NCBI GenBank assembly: GCA_965153355.1
Contig: OZ231126.1
Location: 42,594,001-42,658,000 of the forward strand
DNA from: Flaccisagitta enflata
Lineage: Eukaryota; Chaetognatha; Sagittoidea; Aphragmophora
Length of the DNA: 64,000 nt
Direction: 5' to 3'
Under the pieces are notes generated by a model, which made no database searches, had not been told where the DNA came from, and saw only the letters and a list, made by a program, of their open reading frames with translations. Positions 13,471 to 26,583 of this stretch are shown here, piece by piece (positions within the stretch are counted from its first letter, which is position 1; every line of letters begins with the position of its first letter). The position numbers and the translations under genes were made by a program.

Positions 13471-13689
13471 GAATAAACAACAAGTTGTCTGCGTTCCTGA
13501 CTTCATAGAGGCGTAAGATTGTATATTAATGTGGTCCTCGGTAGTAGATTGAAAACGAAAAAAGCATTCTTGATTCCATGTTTTATGAGGAACATGGCCA
13601 GCACCTGTTAGTCGCATGCTTTCAGTCAACTCATAATCATAATTTTTCAACCATTTTTGATACTTCATAACACTGACAGACGGACTGAC

Positions 13690-13758
13690 TGACCAGCCAA
13701 TCAACTGACCGACCAAAAAGTAGGTCTCGTGGCACGCGTAGCACGCGTAGCACACAAC
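13690..13758 (-). mobile_element. Family-1 head fragment
   Basis: On the minus strand the order is a T-rich flank, GTGTGCTACGCGTGCTACGC (an expanded hairpin loop), then a GACCTACTTTTTGGTCGGTC body. Only the head is present. The right arm carries the same fragment at about 43631-43700, so it predates the duplication. Confidence 0.5.
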
Positions 13759-13759
13759 T

Positions 13760-14315
13760 AAAATCATCGTAAGATTTATCATTTCTAAGGATCAAAATTG
13801 CAAATTTGCAGGCACAGCCATGAAAAAACAAGAAGTCCAATAACAAAATGTGAAGCCATGGGATGGCATGTGAAGAAAGTATCATTAATTATACTTATTT
13901 ATAGAAGCTGTGCTGTGTGGAATCATTTTTTCCAAGCTTGATAGTAAAAACGACACCAACCGATTGACCAACCGACCAAACCGGCCATCTCTTCCTTGCC
14001 CGACCAGCCACGAACAAACACCATAAACCATAATTAACGGCAACTTTTTCTTACCTCCTTAATGTCAAAAGAAACACCACCCCCAACACCAGTCACCACC
14101 ACCGACACCACCCCCAACACCGCACCTTGGGCACCATGCACGAGTGCCGCTTCCTGTTGACTGGTTGACTAACTCACCGTCTCATTGCTAACAAAGGAAA
14201 TGGCTCTTAATGGTTTTTCCTTTTTCTACAGAATAAGAAAGAGAGAGAGAGAGGAAAGAGATGGAGAAAAGAAATGAAGGAAGAGAAAGTAGAGGAGAAA
14301 GGGCAACGGAGATTC

Positions 14316-14317
<2 letters not shown>
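13760..14317. other. Left-arm unique sequence
   Basis: Shared with 43070-43640. It contains a short CACCACC/CCCAAC-type patch near 14080-14125. No gene supported. Confidence 0.55.

Positions 14318-14400
<83 letters not shown>
14318..14400. repeat. (AG)n microsatellite
   Basis: About 41 AG units. The right-arm counterpart at 43031-43066 has about 18. Confidence 0.97.
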
Positions 14401-16074
<1,674 letters not shown>

Positions 16075-16271
16075 AGTCGCGTGCTACGCGACTCTACACC
16101 CCGCTCTGTCGGTCCGTCCGTCCGTCCGTCCGTCCGTCCGTCACACTTTACTTTTTTTTTTTTGCGGACCATGGCCTCACTGCTCACTGCTCCTGCCCAA
16201 GTGATCAAGTGATCTCAAACACGGCCCCTGCCCACCCGCATGCAACTGGGGTAGCCGTGTATCCGGCCTTG
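16075..16271 (+). mobile_element. Family-1 element with empty site in right arm
   Basis: The element opens with hairpin AGTCGCGTGCTACGCGACT, then CTACACCCCGCTCTGTCGG, a run of TCCG, CACACTTTACTT and a CCCCTGCCCACCCGC box. It ends with GTGTATCCGGCCTTG at 16271. It is flanked by T5 on each side. The right arm has the uninterrupted T-run (complement of 41614-41619). Insertion therefore occurred inside a T homopolymer with no duplicated target beyond T residues. Confidence 0.85.
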
Positions 16272-16326
16272 TTTTTCTACTTTCCATCTTTTACTGTTTC
16301 TTTCTTTCTTTCTTGCTTTTTTTTTA

Positions 16327-16522
16327 AGTCGCGTGATACGCAACTCTACATCTCGCTATGTCGGTTCGTCGGTTGATCGGTCGGTTGATTAGTCCCCTTT
16401 TTTCTATTTCGCCGTTTTTTAACTTTTTAGCTCACTGCTCCTAACCAAATGTCCAAGAGATTTTCTTTATCACAGCCCCTGCCTACCCGCACGCGACTCG
16501 TGCAGCCGTGATTCCGGCCTTG
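16327..16522 (+). mobile_element. Family-1 element present in both arms
   Basis: Head AGTCGCGTGATACGCAACT follows a T-run. A GTCGG/TTGATCGG run comes next, then a tail with CCTACCCGCACGCGACT ending at GGCCTTG. The right-arm copy is at 41370-41566 (minus). It predates the duplication and its hairpin has decayed by one mismatch. Confidence 0.8.
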
Positions 16523-16542
16523 TTCATTCTGTCTTTTGGCTT

Positions 16543-17095
<553 letters not shown>

Positions 17096-17096
17096 C

Positions 17097-17241
17097 GTGA
17101 CTCAAGAACTTGCTGTGTCGGTCAGTCCGTCAGTCCGTCGGTCCGTCGGTCCGTCGGTATCCAAAACAAAATGTGAACGTTTTTTGGCTATTCCGCTCCT
17201 GCCCACCCAACCGAGTCTGGGGGGGAGTGTATTCGGCCTTG
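17097..17241 (+). mobile_element. Family-1 element, decayed head
   Basis: The body GCTGTGTCGGTCAGTCCGTC and run, a CTCCTGCCCACCCAACCGAG box and a GGCCTTG end at 17241 are intact. The hairpin is degraded to GTGACTCAAGAA. The right arm (40619-40765, minus) retains GAGTCGCGAGAC at that position, so the left copy lost the stem. Confidence 0.7.
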
Positions 17242-17287
17242 TTTATCTGTCTGTCTGTCAGTCCCTCCGTTTGTCTGTCTGTTTATT

Positions 17288-17394
<107 letters not shown>

Positions 17395-17521
17395 CCCTCA
17401 TTTCGCGTCGTTAATGGTCCTTGGGTCGTGTCATTTTGACGATCTCGTCCACGGCCAGACAAACGATGATGCCTTGGCTGAGAAATCGATAAATATTTCT
17501 ACGCGGGCTCTGCCTCTTTTT

Positions 17522-17665
17522 AGTCGCGGACATGCGACTCTACACCTTGCCGTGTCGGTCCGTCCGTCCGTCCGTCCATCCCAAATTGTTTTGAATTGCG
17601 AGCGGTTTTCGTATTACAGCCCCTGCCCAACCGTCCGCGACTGTCTTGCCGTGTAACCGGCCTTG
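17522..17665 (+). mobile_element. Family-1 element, both arms
   Basis: Head AGTCGCGGACATGCGACT, ACACCTTGCCGTGTCGG, a TCCG run, AGCCCCTGCCCAACCGTCCG and a GGCCTTG end. The right-arm copy is at 40059-40200 on the minus strand. Its terminal T-run was later the target of the next element. Confidence 0.82.
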
Positions 17666-17670
17666 TTTTT

Positions 17671-17951
17671 AGTCGCGTGATACGCGACTCTATAAGCCAC
17701 TGGCCCGACTCTATAAGCCACTTTTTGGTCGGTCCGTCGGTCTGTCGGTCCGTCGGTCCATCCGTCCGTCCGTCACAAAACTGTTTTAGAGGCTCTTTAA
17801 AGCGTTTTTATGTCCCTGAATGGTAGAAAAGAAACTTTGTGGAATAATTAGCCTTTTAAAATGTCTTTTTGAAAAAAAAAATCTTTGTCTGTCTGTCTGC
17901 GTGACATTTTTTGAAAGTGTCGACGCACGCGACTTAGGTCTAATGACCTTG
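17671..17951 (+). mobile_element. Family-1 element inserted at the end of another copy
   Basis: Hairpin AGTCGCGTGATACGCGACT begins directly after the T-run that ends the previous element. The body has GTCGG/TCCG repeats, and the end is CGCACGCGACTTAG then GACCTTG at 17951, followed by T6. The right arm (near 40050-40058) shows a single uninterrupted A-run, which is the empty site. The element is thus a later insertion than its neighbour. Confidence 0.83.
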
Positions 17952-17954
17952 TTT

Positions 17955-18205
17955 TTTCTCGGCCCGTTCTTGGCTTAGTCTCTTTGGTCCGCCCTTCTGC
18001 GTCGTGCTTAGCGTCTCTAGGAGAGCCGGCGTTTAGACCGGAAGCGGAAGCCAGAAGCCGAAACGGCGTCCGAATGAGGGTGCGTTTTTAAGGCGCGGTT
18101 GCGCAGAACTTCTCTCTTTTACTTTCTCTTTCTGTTTAGGTTTATTCTCAACTACTTCTCGGACGTTCGGTCAGCGGGGTTTACCCGTGCCTGTGAAATG
18201 ACAAT
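17955..18205. promoter_or_regulatory. CpG-rich segment, possible promoter
   Basis: About 17 CpG dinucleotides fall within roughly 150 bp (17958-18110), far above the surroundings. The block includes GACCGGAAGCGGAAG, which resembles tandem ETS-type sites, and TTTTTAAGGCGCGG. It is kept in the right arm at 39800-40050. No downstream reading frame is recognisable, so regulatory function is only a suggestion. Confidence 0.25.
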
Positions 18206-18210
18206 GCTTG

Positions 18211-19083
<873 letters not shown>

Positions 19084-19395
19084 TCAACTCACTTATTGTC
19101 TGACGCTCAATCCTCGATGCATACTATATTGCGCATAATTAGATGTAATGGATATCCATTGTCTGAATGACTACAAACGGGATTCTAACGTTTGTTTTCT
19201 TCGAGACATTATTTCCAAAAAATCAAAGGCCAGACAAAAAGGAGAGCAACCAACGGCAAAATATTGAAATGAAATTTTCGGGGCCGCACAACCAGGAAAA
19301 GAAATAAAAAGAAAGAATTTTTTAACAGAGAATTATGTAATGGCGCAACCGTCTGCCCATATATTTCACTCACAAACTGACAAGCAAAAGTGGTA

Positions 19396-19877
19396 GCATG
19401 TGCCGAAGTTGGCTTCGGTTTCGAATTTTGTCTATTGATGGTTGGATAAACAATCCTACCCACAAAAGTTACCATACCGTGTTCGGTATCATCGGGATTC
19501 GGCCTTTACAGTTCTCCGGACGAAATTGACAATAACATTTAAAGTCTGAGATTTTCTATCTAGCTAATTGCCTTAGAAGTGTTGATCTCTGACTTACTTA
19601 CAGCAGTTGATTTCCTGTCCCTAGTCTGTCGATAGCCTCTTTTGACATAAAAAAGCCCCAACCCTTCCACGAGTAGCTCGGCATCCCCATACCACACCAC
19701 GGAACCGGAGGCTAAAATAATCTTTTTTATGACAAGGATTTTTGTATGGAAGATGATTCTTTTTATTCAGTAAACAAGAAGATGGTCATCAAATAAAAGC
19801 AATGCGCAGAACGGAATGCAATGTAAACATTTTTTTCTATTTGTCTGTCTGTTTGAGTCCGTCTCCCAGCCTCTTTC
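19396..19877. other. Start of spacer, unique sequence
   Basis: The inverted homology stops after 19395. No gene is recognised. Composition is ordinary and slightly AT-rich. Confidence 0.5.
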
Positions 19878-19967
19878 TCTCTCTCCCTCTCCCTCTCCCT
19901 CTCCCTCTCCCTCTCCCTCTCCCTCTCCCTCTCCCTCTCTCTCAAAACCTCCCTATCTTCTGTCTTT

Positions 19968-20047
<80 letters not shown>

Positions 20048-20048
20048 T
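19878..20048. repeat. (CTCTCC)n then (TTTC)n microsatellite
   Basis: About ten CTCTCC hexamers are followed by a short spacer and about twenty TTTC tetramers. Confidence 0.95.
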
Positions 20049-20177
20049 GTGCAGTGTTTCTTTCTTCCCCGTTATCCCCCTGTGACCTGTCTCTTTTCAC
20101 TTAATCCCCCTCTCGTCAAAACCAAAACCCACAAACAACATCGTAATGAAGCTAGCTCTCAAAACCAACAATTGCTG

Positions 20178-20470
20178 ATTTTAGTCATGGACATGGACTC
20201 TACATGCTGTGTTGGTCGATACGTCAGTACGTCGGTAGGTTACAAATTGTGTTGGTTGGGAGCCAGTTTTTGCGTACTGCTCCTGCTGACCGTCGCAGCT
20301 GGTTACGATGTATCGTGTATTTTCTATCATTTCAGCACTATATATTTGAACGGATATTCTCGTACTATAAGCTGGAAAACAATTTTTAGTCGCATACTAC
20401 GCGACTCTATATACCCCGCTATGTCGGTCGGTCAGTCGGCCCCTTTTGGGCAGTATTTCCGAAGCGGTCG
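20178..20470 (+). mobile_element. Two decayed family-1 fragments
   Basis: The first (20185-20310) has a weak head (GGACATGGACTCTACATGC) and GTCGGTAGGTT-type body. The second starts at 20388 with hairpin AGTCGCATACTACGCGACT and a TATACCCCGCTATGTCGG body, then breaks off near 20450 without the GGCCTTG tail. Confidence 0.5.
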
Positions 20471-20829
20471 ATGACCTATGCTTTCACACATATGGGAATT
20501 TTAATATGTATATCATATCATGTGTGGGTTCACACATACATAAGTCCATTATCGGATGACATGCGTAATAACCATTGATCACATTTAGGAAAATCACATT
20601 ATTAAGTAAACAAAGTCTGTAGCCCTCGGGCCTCCAGTTCTTATTGAGCTAAGTGAATAACCTTTATTTCTTATGGAAGATATCTTGAAGGTTGAAGAGC
20701 ACAAAACAAGAAATGATAACTGCTCCATTCGGTTTCCTCCAAAATGAGAAAATTCTGTCTCTGAAAAAAATTTTGATGATGCTGTTTAAACACTGTAAAC
20801 TGTTGTTTAAGGGATCCAAAGTTTTCTAC
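20471..20829. other. Spacer unique AT-rich sequence
   Basis: No supported gene. The open frame at 20692-20880 has no recognisable motif. Confidence 0.5.
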
Positions 20830-21088
20830 AATGTATCCAGTCTCGAGGCCAAAATCCTAGTCTCGAGGCCCAAATCTTAGCCTTGAGGCCAAAATCCTAC
20901 CCTAAAGACCACCCGCTTTGTTGGTCCATTTGTCGGTCCGTCGGTCGGTACGTCGGTTCGTCACACTTTACTTTTGTGGTTTTTTTTTGCAGTCTTTGAC
21001 CTGACTGCTCCCGCCTAAATGATGAAGCGACCTCAAATAAGGCCCTGCCCGCCTGCACGCGATGTAGGTAGCCATGTATCCGGCCTTG
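20830..21088 (+). mobile_element. GAGGCCCAAATC repeats joined to a family-1 body and tail
   Basis: Three units of about 22 bp (TCTCGAGGCCAAAATCCTAG type) lead into CCGCTTTGTTGGTCC, a GTCGG run, CACACTTTACTTTTG and the GTATCCGGCCTTG end at 21088. The minisatellite occupies the place of the head hairpin. This is a composite or rearranged copy. Confidence 0.6.
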
Positions 21089-21650
21089 TTGATGAACCTC
21101 CTTTATTGGTAAGCAAGATTTGTGGCAACCAGGTAGTACACAATCTGCAATAGTTTTTATCACACGGCCCAAGGTTCATAATCGGTAATTTTTGCCGGCG
21201 GTGATTGTAAGGTTTGGAAATTGGGAAAGTTGTATGGGTCAGCAACAACAAAATAAAGAAGAACACAACAACAACAATAACATCAATAACAATAATAACA
21301 ATAATAATAATAATAACAATAATAATAATAATAATAAATAAATAAATAATAATAAATAATAACAATAACAATAACACACACAACAAATAACAATAATAAA
21401 TAACAATAATAAATAACAATAATACAATAATAATAAATAAATAAATAAACAGCAGCTTCAAATATCCCAATATTCAGTATTGCGAAACCCTGGCTTTTTC
21501 ATCGATATTTTGGTACATTGCAATGATGATCAGATCCAAGGAATATTTGGAGTAGATATCATGGCAGTTCGATTGGCTTGTAAGATCGACAAAAAAAAGT
21601 GGTGGAAGACTTCGATTGGGGAATTGTCATAAATGACAAAGTTCTTTGAA
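21089..21650. repeat. Spacer sequence with AAT/AAC triplet tract
   Basis: 21242-21455 is an irregular AAT/ACA triplet array. The flanks look unique. No gene supported. Confidence 0.7.
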
Positions 21651-21651
21651 T

Positions 21652-21835
<184 letters not shown>

Positions 21836-21894
21836 CTGTTTTTGATGTCTCCATCGTTTGTATTGTCTTAGGGGAGAGGACTTACTAACAAAGA

Positions 21895-21952
21895 AACGAA
21901 CAAAAGTCCCCTTGTGTTCTACAGGTCATCATTGCCTTTGGGGCCGATGCCC
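21895..21952. mobile_element. Solo family-2 terminal repeat
   Basis: AAAGTCCCCTTGTGTTCTAC, then CAGGTCATC and TTTGGGGCCGATGCCC match the right-hand terminal repeat of family 2. No partner repeat is nearby. This is a relic or a solo end left by deletion. Confidence 0.7.
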
Positions 21953-22004
21953 AAAGAGTCACATTAGGTGGCAAGTGCACCTTCGTATTTGTATTGATAT
22001 TCAT

Positions 22005-22119
22005 TATAATCATCATCATCATCATCATCATCATTATCATCATCATCATCATCACCATCATCACCATCATCATCATTATCATCATAATCATCATCACTCT
22101 CATCATCACTCTCATCATT

Positions 22120-22153
<34 letters not shown>

Positions 22154-22155
22154 GA
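22005..22155. repeat. (ATC)n triplet microsatellite
   Basis: About 50 ATC triplets with ATT and ACC variants. Frames through it give poly-H, poly-I or poly-M. Confidence 0.95.
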
Positions 22156-22164
22156 GTGAGGGCC

Positions 22165-22285
22165 ATGGACTTTAGGAGAGCTTGAGAGCTCTCTGAGAGC
22201 TTGAGAGCTCTCCTGGCACTCTCGGAGACTTTGAGAGCTCTCCGACTACCTGGAGAGCTCTCTCGCTCTCTCTCTCTCTTTCTCT
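22165..22285. repeat. Self-complementary GAGAGCTCTC repeats
   Basis: Several copies of a CTTGAGAGCTCTC-like word occur within about 100 bp and pass into CTCTCTC. Each contains the palindrome GAGAGCTCTC or a near copy. Confidence 0.75.
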
Positions 22286-23044
22286 CTTTCTGGTCACAGA
22301 AAACATAACCCGAACAACTATGAAAGGACCGTTGGCCAGCCAGTCTGAAGGTCACACAACAACAAGCAAGACAGTTGATTATCCTGACAATTTTGGATAT
22401 CTATGATTTTTCATCTAACATGTAGATGTATTCATGGAATATTTATCAAGGGATTGATTCAAAATTAAGGAAAACTGTATGATAGATTGTAACAAAATTA
22501 AACAGCAAAAAAGAAAATCGACCAACTACCAAGCAGCCATTAGTAAAGTAAAATCTGCTAACAAATACTTTTAGGGAGGGAAATAGTGATGCAAATTATC
22601 AGCTCACTAAATCGCCAGTTGGTGACTAAAATCAACATTCATTCCAGCTGACATTTCAGGGAAAAAAAATATGGGATAAAATGAAGACAAAAAATTAGCA
22701 GGGTGATGAGAGGACAGCTCCTAACTTTAAATAAACAGCAATTATAAAAAAAACATTTGGAATTCAAGAGATGCACTTTAAGAAAAAATATATTCATAAT
22801 GGGAGATGTGAATCCATCCCCTCAAAACAACAACAAACACGCCAATGAATCTAAGGTCACTTACCTTGGTCTCTAATCATGATTTCATTGGTTACTCCTC
22901 CAAGATCAAATCATGATTTCATCGATCAGGCATGTAAGTAAAACCTGATAAAATGTCCAGCAAATTGATTGATTGTCAAGATGCTCTATATTTTTTTGGA
23001 TATTTGCAAATACTATCACACTATTTTCCATAAACATTTAGATA
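22286..23044. other. AT-rich spacer, no gene
   Basis: Roughly 750 bp with no simple repeat and no long frame. The word AAATCATGATTTCAT is repeated near 22877 and 22908. Confidence 0.55.
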
Positions 23045-23046
23045 TA

Positions 23047-23218
23047 CAGTTAGGCTTCACTAGAGCACATTTCAAGGGTCTGGGCTAAATTATGCCTTAT
23101 AGTGAAGCTGCCTTATTACCAATATAAAAATAACTATAATTTCTCATGAGACTACAATTTGAATGCCTTATAAGCGGGCATGCCTTATTAGCGGGTGCGC
23201 TCTAGTGAAGCTCCACTG
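23047..23218. mobile_element. 172-bp TA-flanked MITE (Tc1/mariner type)
   Basis: TA at 23045-23046 and 23219-23220 bracket ends that are inverted repeats: CAGTTAGGCTTCACTAGAGC at the left and CAGTGGAGCTTCACTAGAGC read inward from the right. A TA target and CAGT-starting ends fit the Tc1/mariner superfamily. The interior includes GCCTTAT repeats and has no coding capacity. Confidence 0.85.
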
Positions 23219-23220
23219 TA

Positions 23221-23870
23221 TCCTATTCCTCAATTCAAAATATCATTATGTGAATATAATTATCATCAATAAGCTGATTATCAAACAAGATTTGTTTGAT
23301 GATAATAAAAACCATATAGACACATTTCAAACTTTTAAAGTTAGAAAACATTCCTACTCAACACTTTTCTACTACGTTAAATTTGTTAGGATATAACAGA
23401 TATTCAATATCATTTATTTTTTCAATGAAAAATTACTTTTTTGAAGTAACTAATTAAGTACCAATAATAATGGTTAGTGACACAGTCATTAAAAAAAGCA
23501 ATTAATTATTTATTCCAACAAAACCATGATTTGAAAACTCTGAAAGAAACAAAAAATCATGACTTGACAACTGTAAATGATATAACAAATCATGGTTCCA
23601 TTGCTCACATCGCCTCCTCCAAGCACCTCAACGTAAAAATTCTAACTGATTTCATGGTCAATATTGATAGATGAATTCAGATTTGCCCTCAAAAGTTGGA
23701 GGAGGAGGAGGTCCTCCAAAGGTCTTCCACAAATCCTCCTCCTCCTACACCCAAGAGAGAGTTGGAGGAGGGAATGATTTTATAGGTAGTGGTGACCATG
23801 GATTCAGAATTCTGCATCCATGGGGTCTGGAGGTGCTCTCGCGCACAATCTCCTAAGGCCCATGGCTATG
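23221..23870. other. AT-rich spacer with short GGA/CCT repeat
   Basis: No gene. An inverted GGAGGAGG/CCTCCTCC pair lies at 23697-23772. Confidence 0.5.
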
Positions 23871-23871
<1 letters not shown>

Positions 23872-23914
<43 letters not shown>

Positions 23915-23915
23915 C

Positions 23916-23989
<74 letters not shown>

Positions 23990-23990
23990 G
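23872..23990. repeat. (CAT)n triplet microsatellite
   Basis: About 39 CAT triplets with one phase break near 23912. Confidence 0.97.
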
Positions 23991-24214
23991 TCACCGTTAA
24001 ACAAAGTGATATCAATGGACCGTCTAAAATCGGAACTTGCCTATTGTTCATTCTCATGTTCTATGGCCTCGGTCATTTCTTCCCCTGGTGAATTTCATTG
24101 ATACCAACATCATCGATGTGGTTGTCAAAGATAAATACGCACATACATATATCTTTTTAAAACTTACTACCAGTAAAGGCGGCTCTCGCCGACCGGAAAA
24201 AAATCGTAAGGGCT

Positions 24215-24386
<172 letters not shown>

Positions 24387-24389
24387 ACT

Positions 24390-24835
24390 CTCACCCTCTC
24401 TCTCTGTCTCCCTCCCTTGCTCCCTCCCTCTCTCCCTCCCTCCCCCTCCCTCTCTCTCTCCCCCCCTCCCTCCCTCTCTCCCTCCCTCCCTCCCTCTCTC
24501 CCTCTCTCTCCCTCCTTCTCTCCTTCCCCCTCTCCCTCCCTCTCTCTCCCTTGCTCCCTCCCTTTCCCTCCCCCTCACCTTTCCTCTCGCTCCTCCCCCT
24601 CTCTCTCTCCCTCCTCTCACCCTCCCCTCTTGCTTCCTCCCTCTCTCCTCCCTCTCCCTCCCTTCCTCCCTCACCCTCCCCTCTCTGCCTCTCTCCTCCT
24701 CCCCTCCCCCTCTTCCTCCCCTCTCCTCTCTCCCTCCCTTCCCTCCCTCTCCCTCCCTCCCTCTCTCCTCCCCTCCCTCCCTCCCCCTCTATCTCCTGTC
24801 CTTCTCCCCTCTCCCTCCCTCTTGCTCTCCTCCCC
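24390..24835. repeat. Polypyrimidine (CCCTCT)n-like tract
   Basis: About 440 bp is almost purely C/T on the plus strand, built of CCCT and CTCT units with few purines. It directly abuts the left terminal repeat of a family-2 element. Long open frames on both strands reflect the composition bias only. Confidence 0.93.
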
Positions 24836-24837
24836 AT

Positions 24838-25663
24838 GGGCAGCCTCGAAGCGAAGTCCTGGGAACACAGGGTCTTTCGTCGTCCGTTCGTTTGTTTATT
24901 CGTTTGTTTGTTCGTCCCCCCTTACACCTCAACTCAGCCCTCTCAGGCCCTATAAGCCCTCTGGCCTCTATAAGCCCTCTCAGGCTTCAATCAGCCCTCT
25001 CAAGCCTTATTAGCCCTTTTGCCTCAATTAGCCCTCTCAGGGACTTCTGTTCGTCCATTCGTTCATTCGTCCGTTTGTTTGTCCCCCCCCCGGCCCCCTC
25101 ATCAGGCCCTTCAGGCCTCAAATATGGCTTCTGAGGCCTCAAATCTGGCCTCTCAGGCCTCAAATTCAGCCTCTCAGGCTACAAATCCAGCCTTACAGGC
25201 CTCAAATCTGGCCTCTCAGGCCTCATATCCAACCTCTCAGGCCTCTCAGGCCTCAAATTAGGCTTCTCAGGCCTCAAATCCAAATTCTCAGGCCTCAAAC
25301 CTGGCCTCTCAGGCTTCAAATCAGCTATCTAAGCCTCAATTTATTGCTCTCAGTCCTCTGACCTTTCAAGCCTAAATCCAGCTCTCTCCAGCCTCAAGTC
25401 AGCCCTCTCAAGCTTCCAATTGACATTCTCAGGCCTTACATCAGCCTTCTTAGACCTCAGTTTAGGCTCTTGAAGGCTTTCAGTCAGCCCTCTATAGCAT
25501 CTCATCCACTTCATCAGGCAGGACAAGCGAAAGTCCCCCTGTGTTCTACAGGGCTTCGTCCTCTTCGGGGCCGCTGCCCTGCTTCCCTCACTCCAATTCA
25601 CAATCATTCAAAGCAGGGCAACGGGTATCGCTGACCACATATTGCCCTTGGGTGACCTGTTCT
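24838..25663. mobile_element. Family-2 element, largest copy
   Basis: The left terminal repeat (24838 on) reads GGGCAGCCTCGAAGCGAAGT with GGAACACAGGG, then a TTCGTTTG run and C-rich stretch. The core (24930-25480) is a minisatellite of about 20-22 bp, GCCTCTCAGGCCTCAAAT, with some 20 diverged units interrupted by a second TTCG/TTTG run at 25050-25090. The right terminal repeat (AAAGTCCCCCTGTGTTCTAC and on) ends GGGGCCGCTGCCC at 25579. The shared outer extension continues to GGTGACCTGTT near 25663. Confidence 0.78.
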
Positions 25664-25925
25664 CTCCCTCCCTCTCTCTCCCTCTTCTCTCTCTCTCTCT
25701 CCCTCCCTCCCCTCTCTCTCTTTCCTTTCCTTTCCCTCCCCCTCTCCCTCCCCCTCTCCCTCCCACTCTCCCTCCCCCTTCCTCCTTCCCTCTCCCATCT
25801 TCCCTTACTCCCTCTCCCACCCTCCCTCTCCTTCCCTCCCTCTTGCTCCCTCTTTCCCCCTCTCTCTCCCTCATTCTCCCTCCCTCTCCCTCCCTCACCC
25901 TCCCTCCCTCCCTCTGCCCTCTGCT
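25664..25925. repeat. Polypyrimidine (CCCT/CTCT)n tract
   Basis: About 260 bp is nearly purine-free, the same type of tract as on the other side of the family-2 element. The element may therefore have inserted into one long polypyrimidine tract. Confidence 0.93.
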
Positions 25926-26583
25926 GAACTCATTTTTGTTGTTACTTAGGGCCCAAAATTGTGATTGATGAATAATATAGATCTTTGAGAAAAATGCGGA
26001 AAATGTGAAAAAATAAAAAAAGATTAAAAAATTCATAGCGCCTAAAGTATTGGTCCGACAGTGCCCTGCTTTTTTTCAGAAGGTGTAAAAAAGTGCCCTC
26101 TTTCACCCTGTACGATTTTACCCTCTTTGGGCTGGCGGAAAGTTACTGAAGTTTTCATGTGGATAGTCAAGATATTTCTTTTTTTTTCATTTGCTTACTT
26201 ACCTCAATTTTTCCCCATTTTAGGAGAAATTCTTATCTCAACCACCCCTTATAACCCCTAATCACCATCACACTGGCACATCGCAGCGAAATTTCGTCAA
26301 GAGGTTCGACGACGACAGCTAAAATTGTTGACGGCCGTCAAGCCGATTTCCGCCTACAACATCGACGTCAAGCTTTGGTCAACTTTGAACGTCAAACTAA
26401 CGGCCTTAACGACCTTCGAGATTGCTGAAATCTTTATCAAAGCTGCTCATGGGTTAAAACTACCTCCAGTTCAAATTTCAGCCGAATCCGTCATGAATTA
26501 CAACAACAGCAGTCGATGACGTCGAAGGCCATCGAGCCAAAATTCGCCTACAATTCAACAACAACAACTACACTAGTCCACTT
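25926..26583. other. Spacer unique sequence
   Basis: A frame at 26325-26519 (plus, 64 codons) in a less AT-rich patch has ordinary codons but no domain I recognise. An ACGTCAA/GACGTC word family recurs near 26300-26540. No gene called. Confidence 0.45.
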
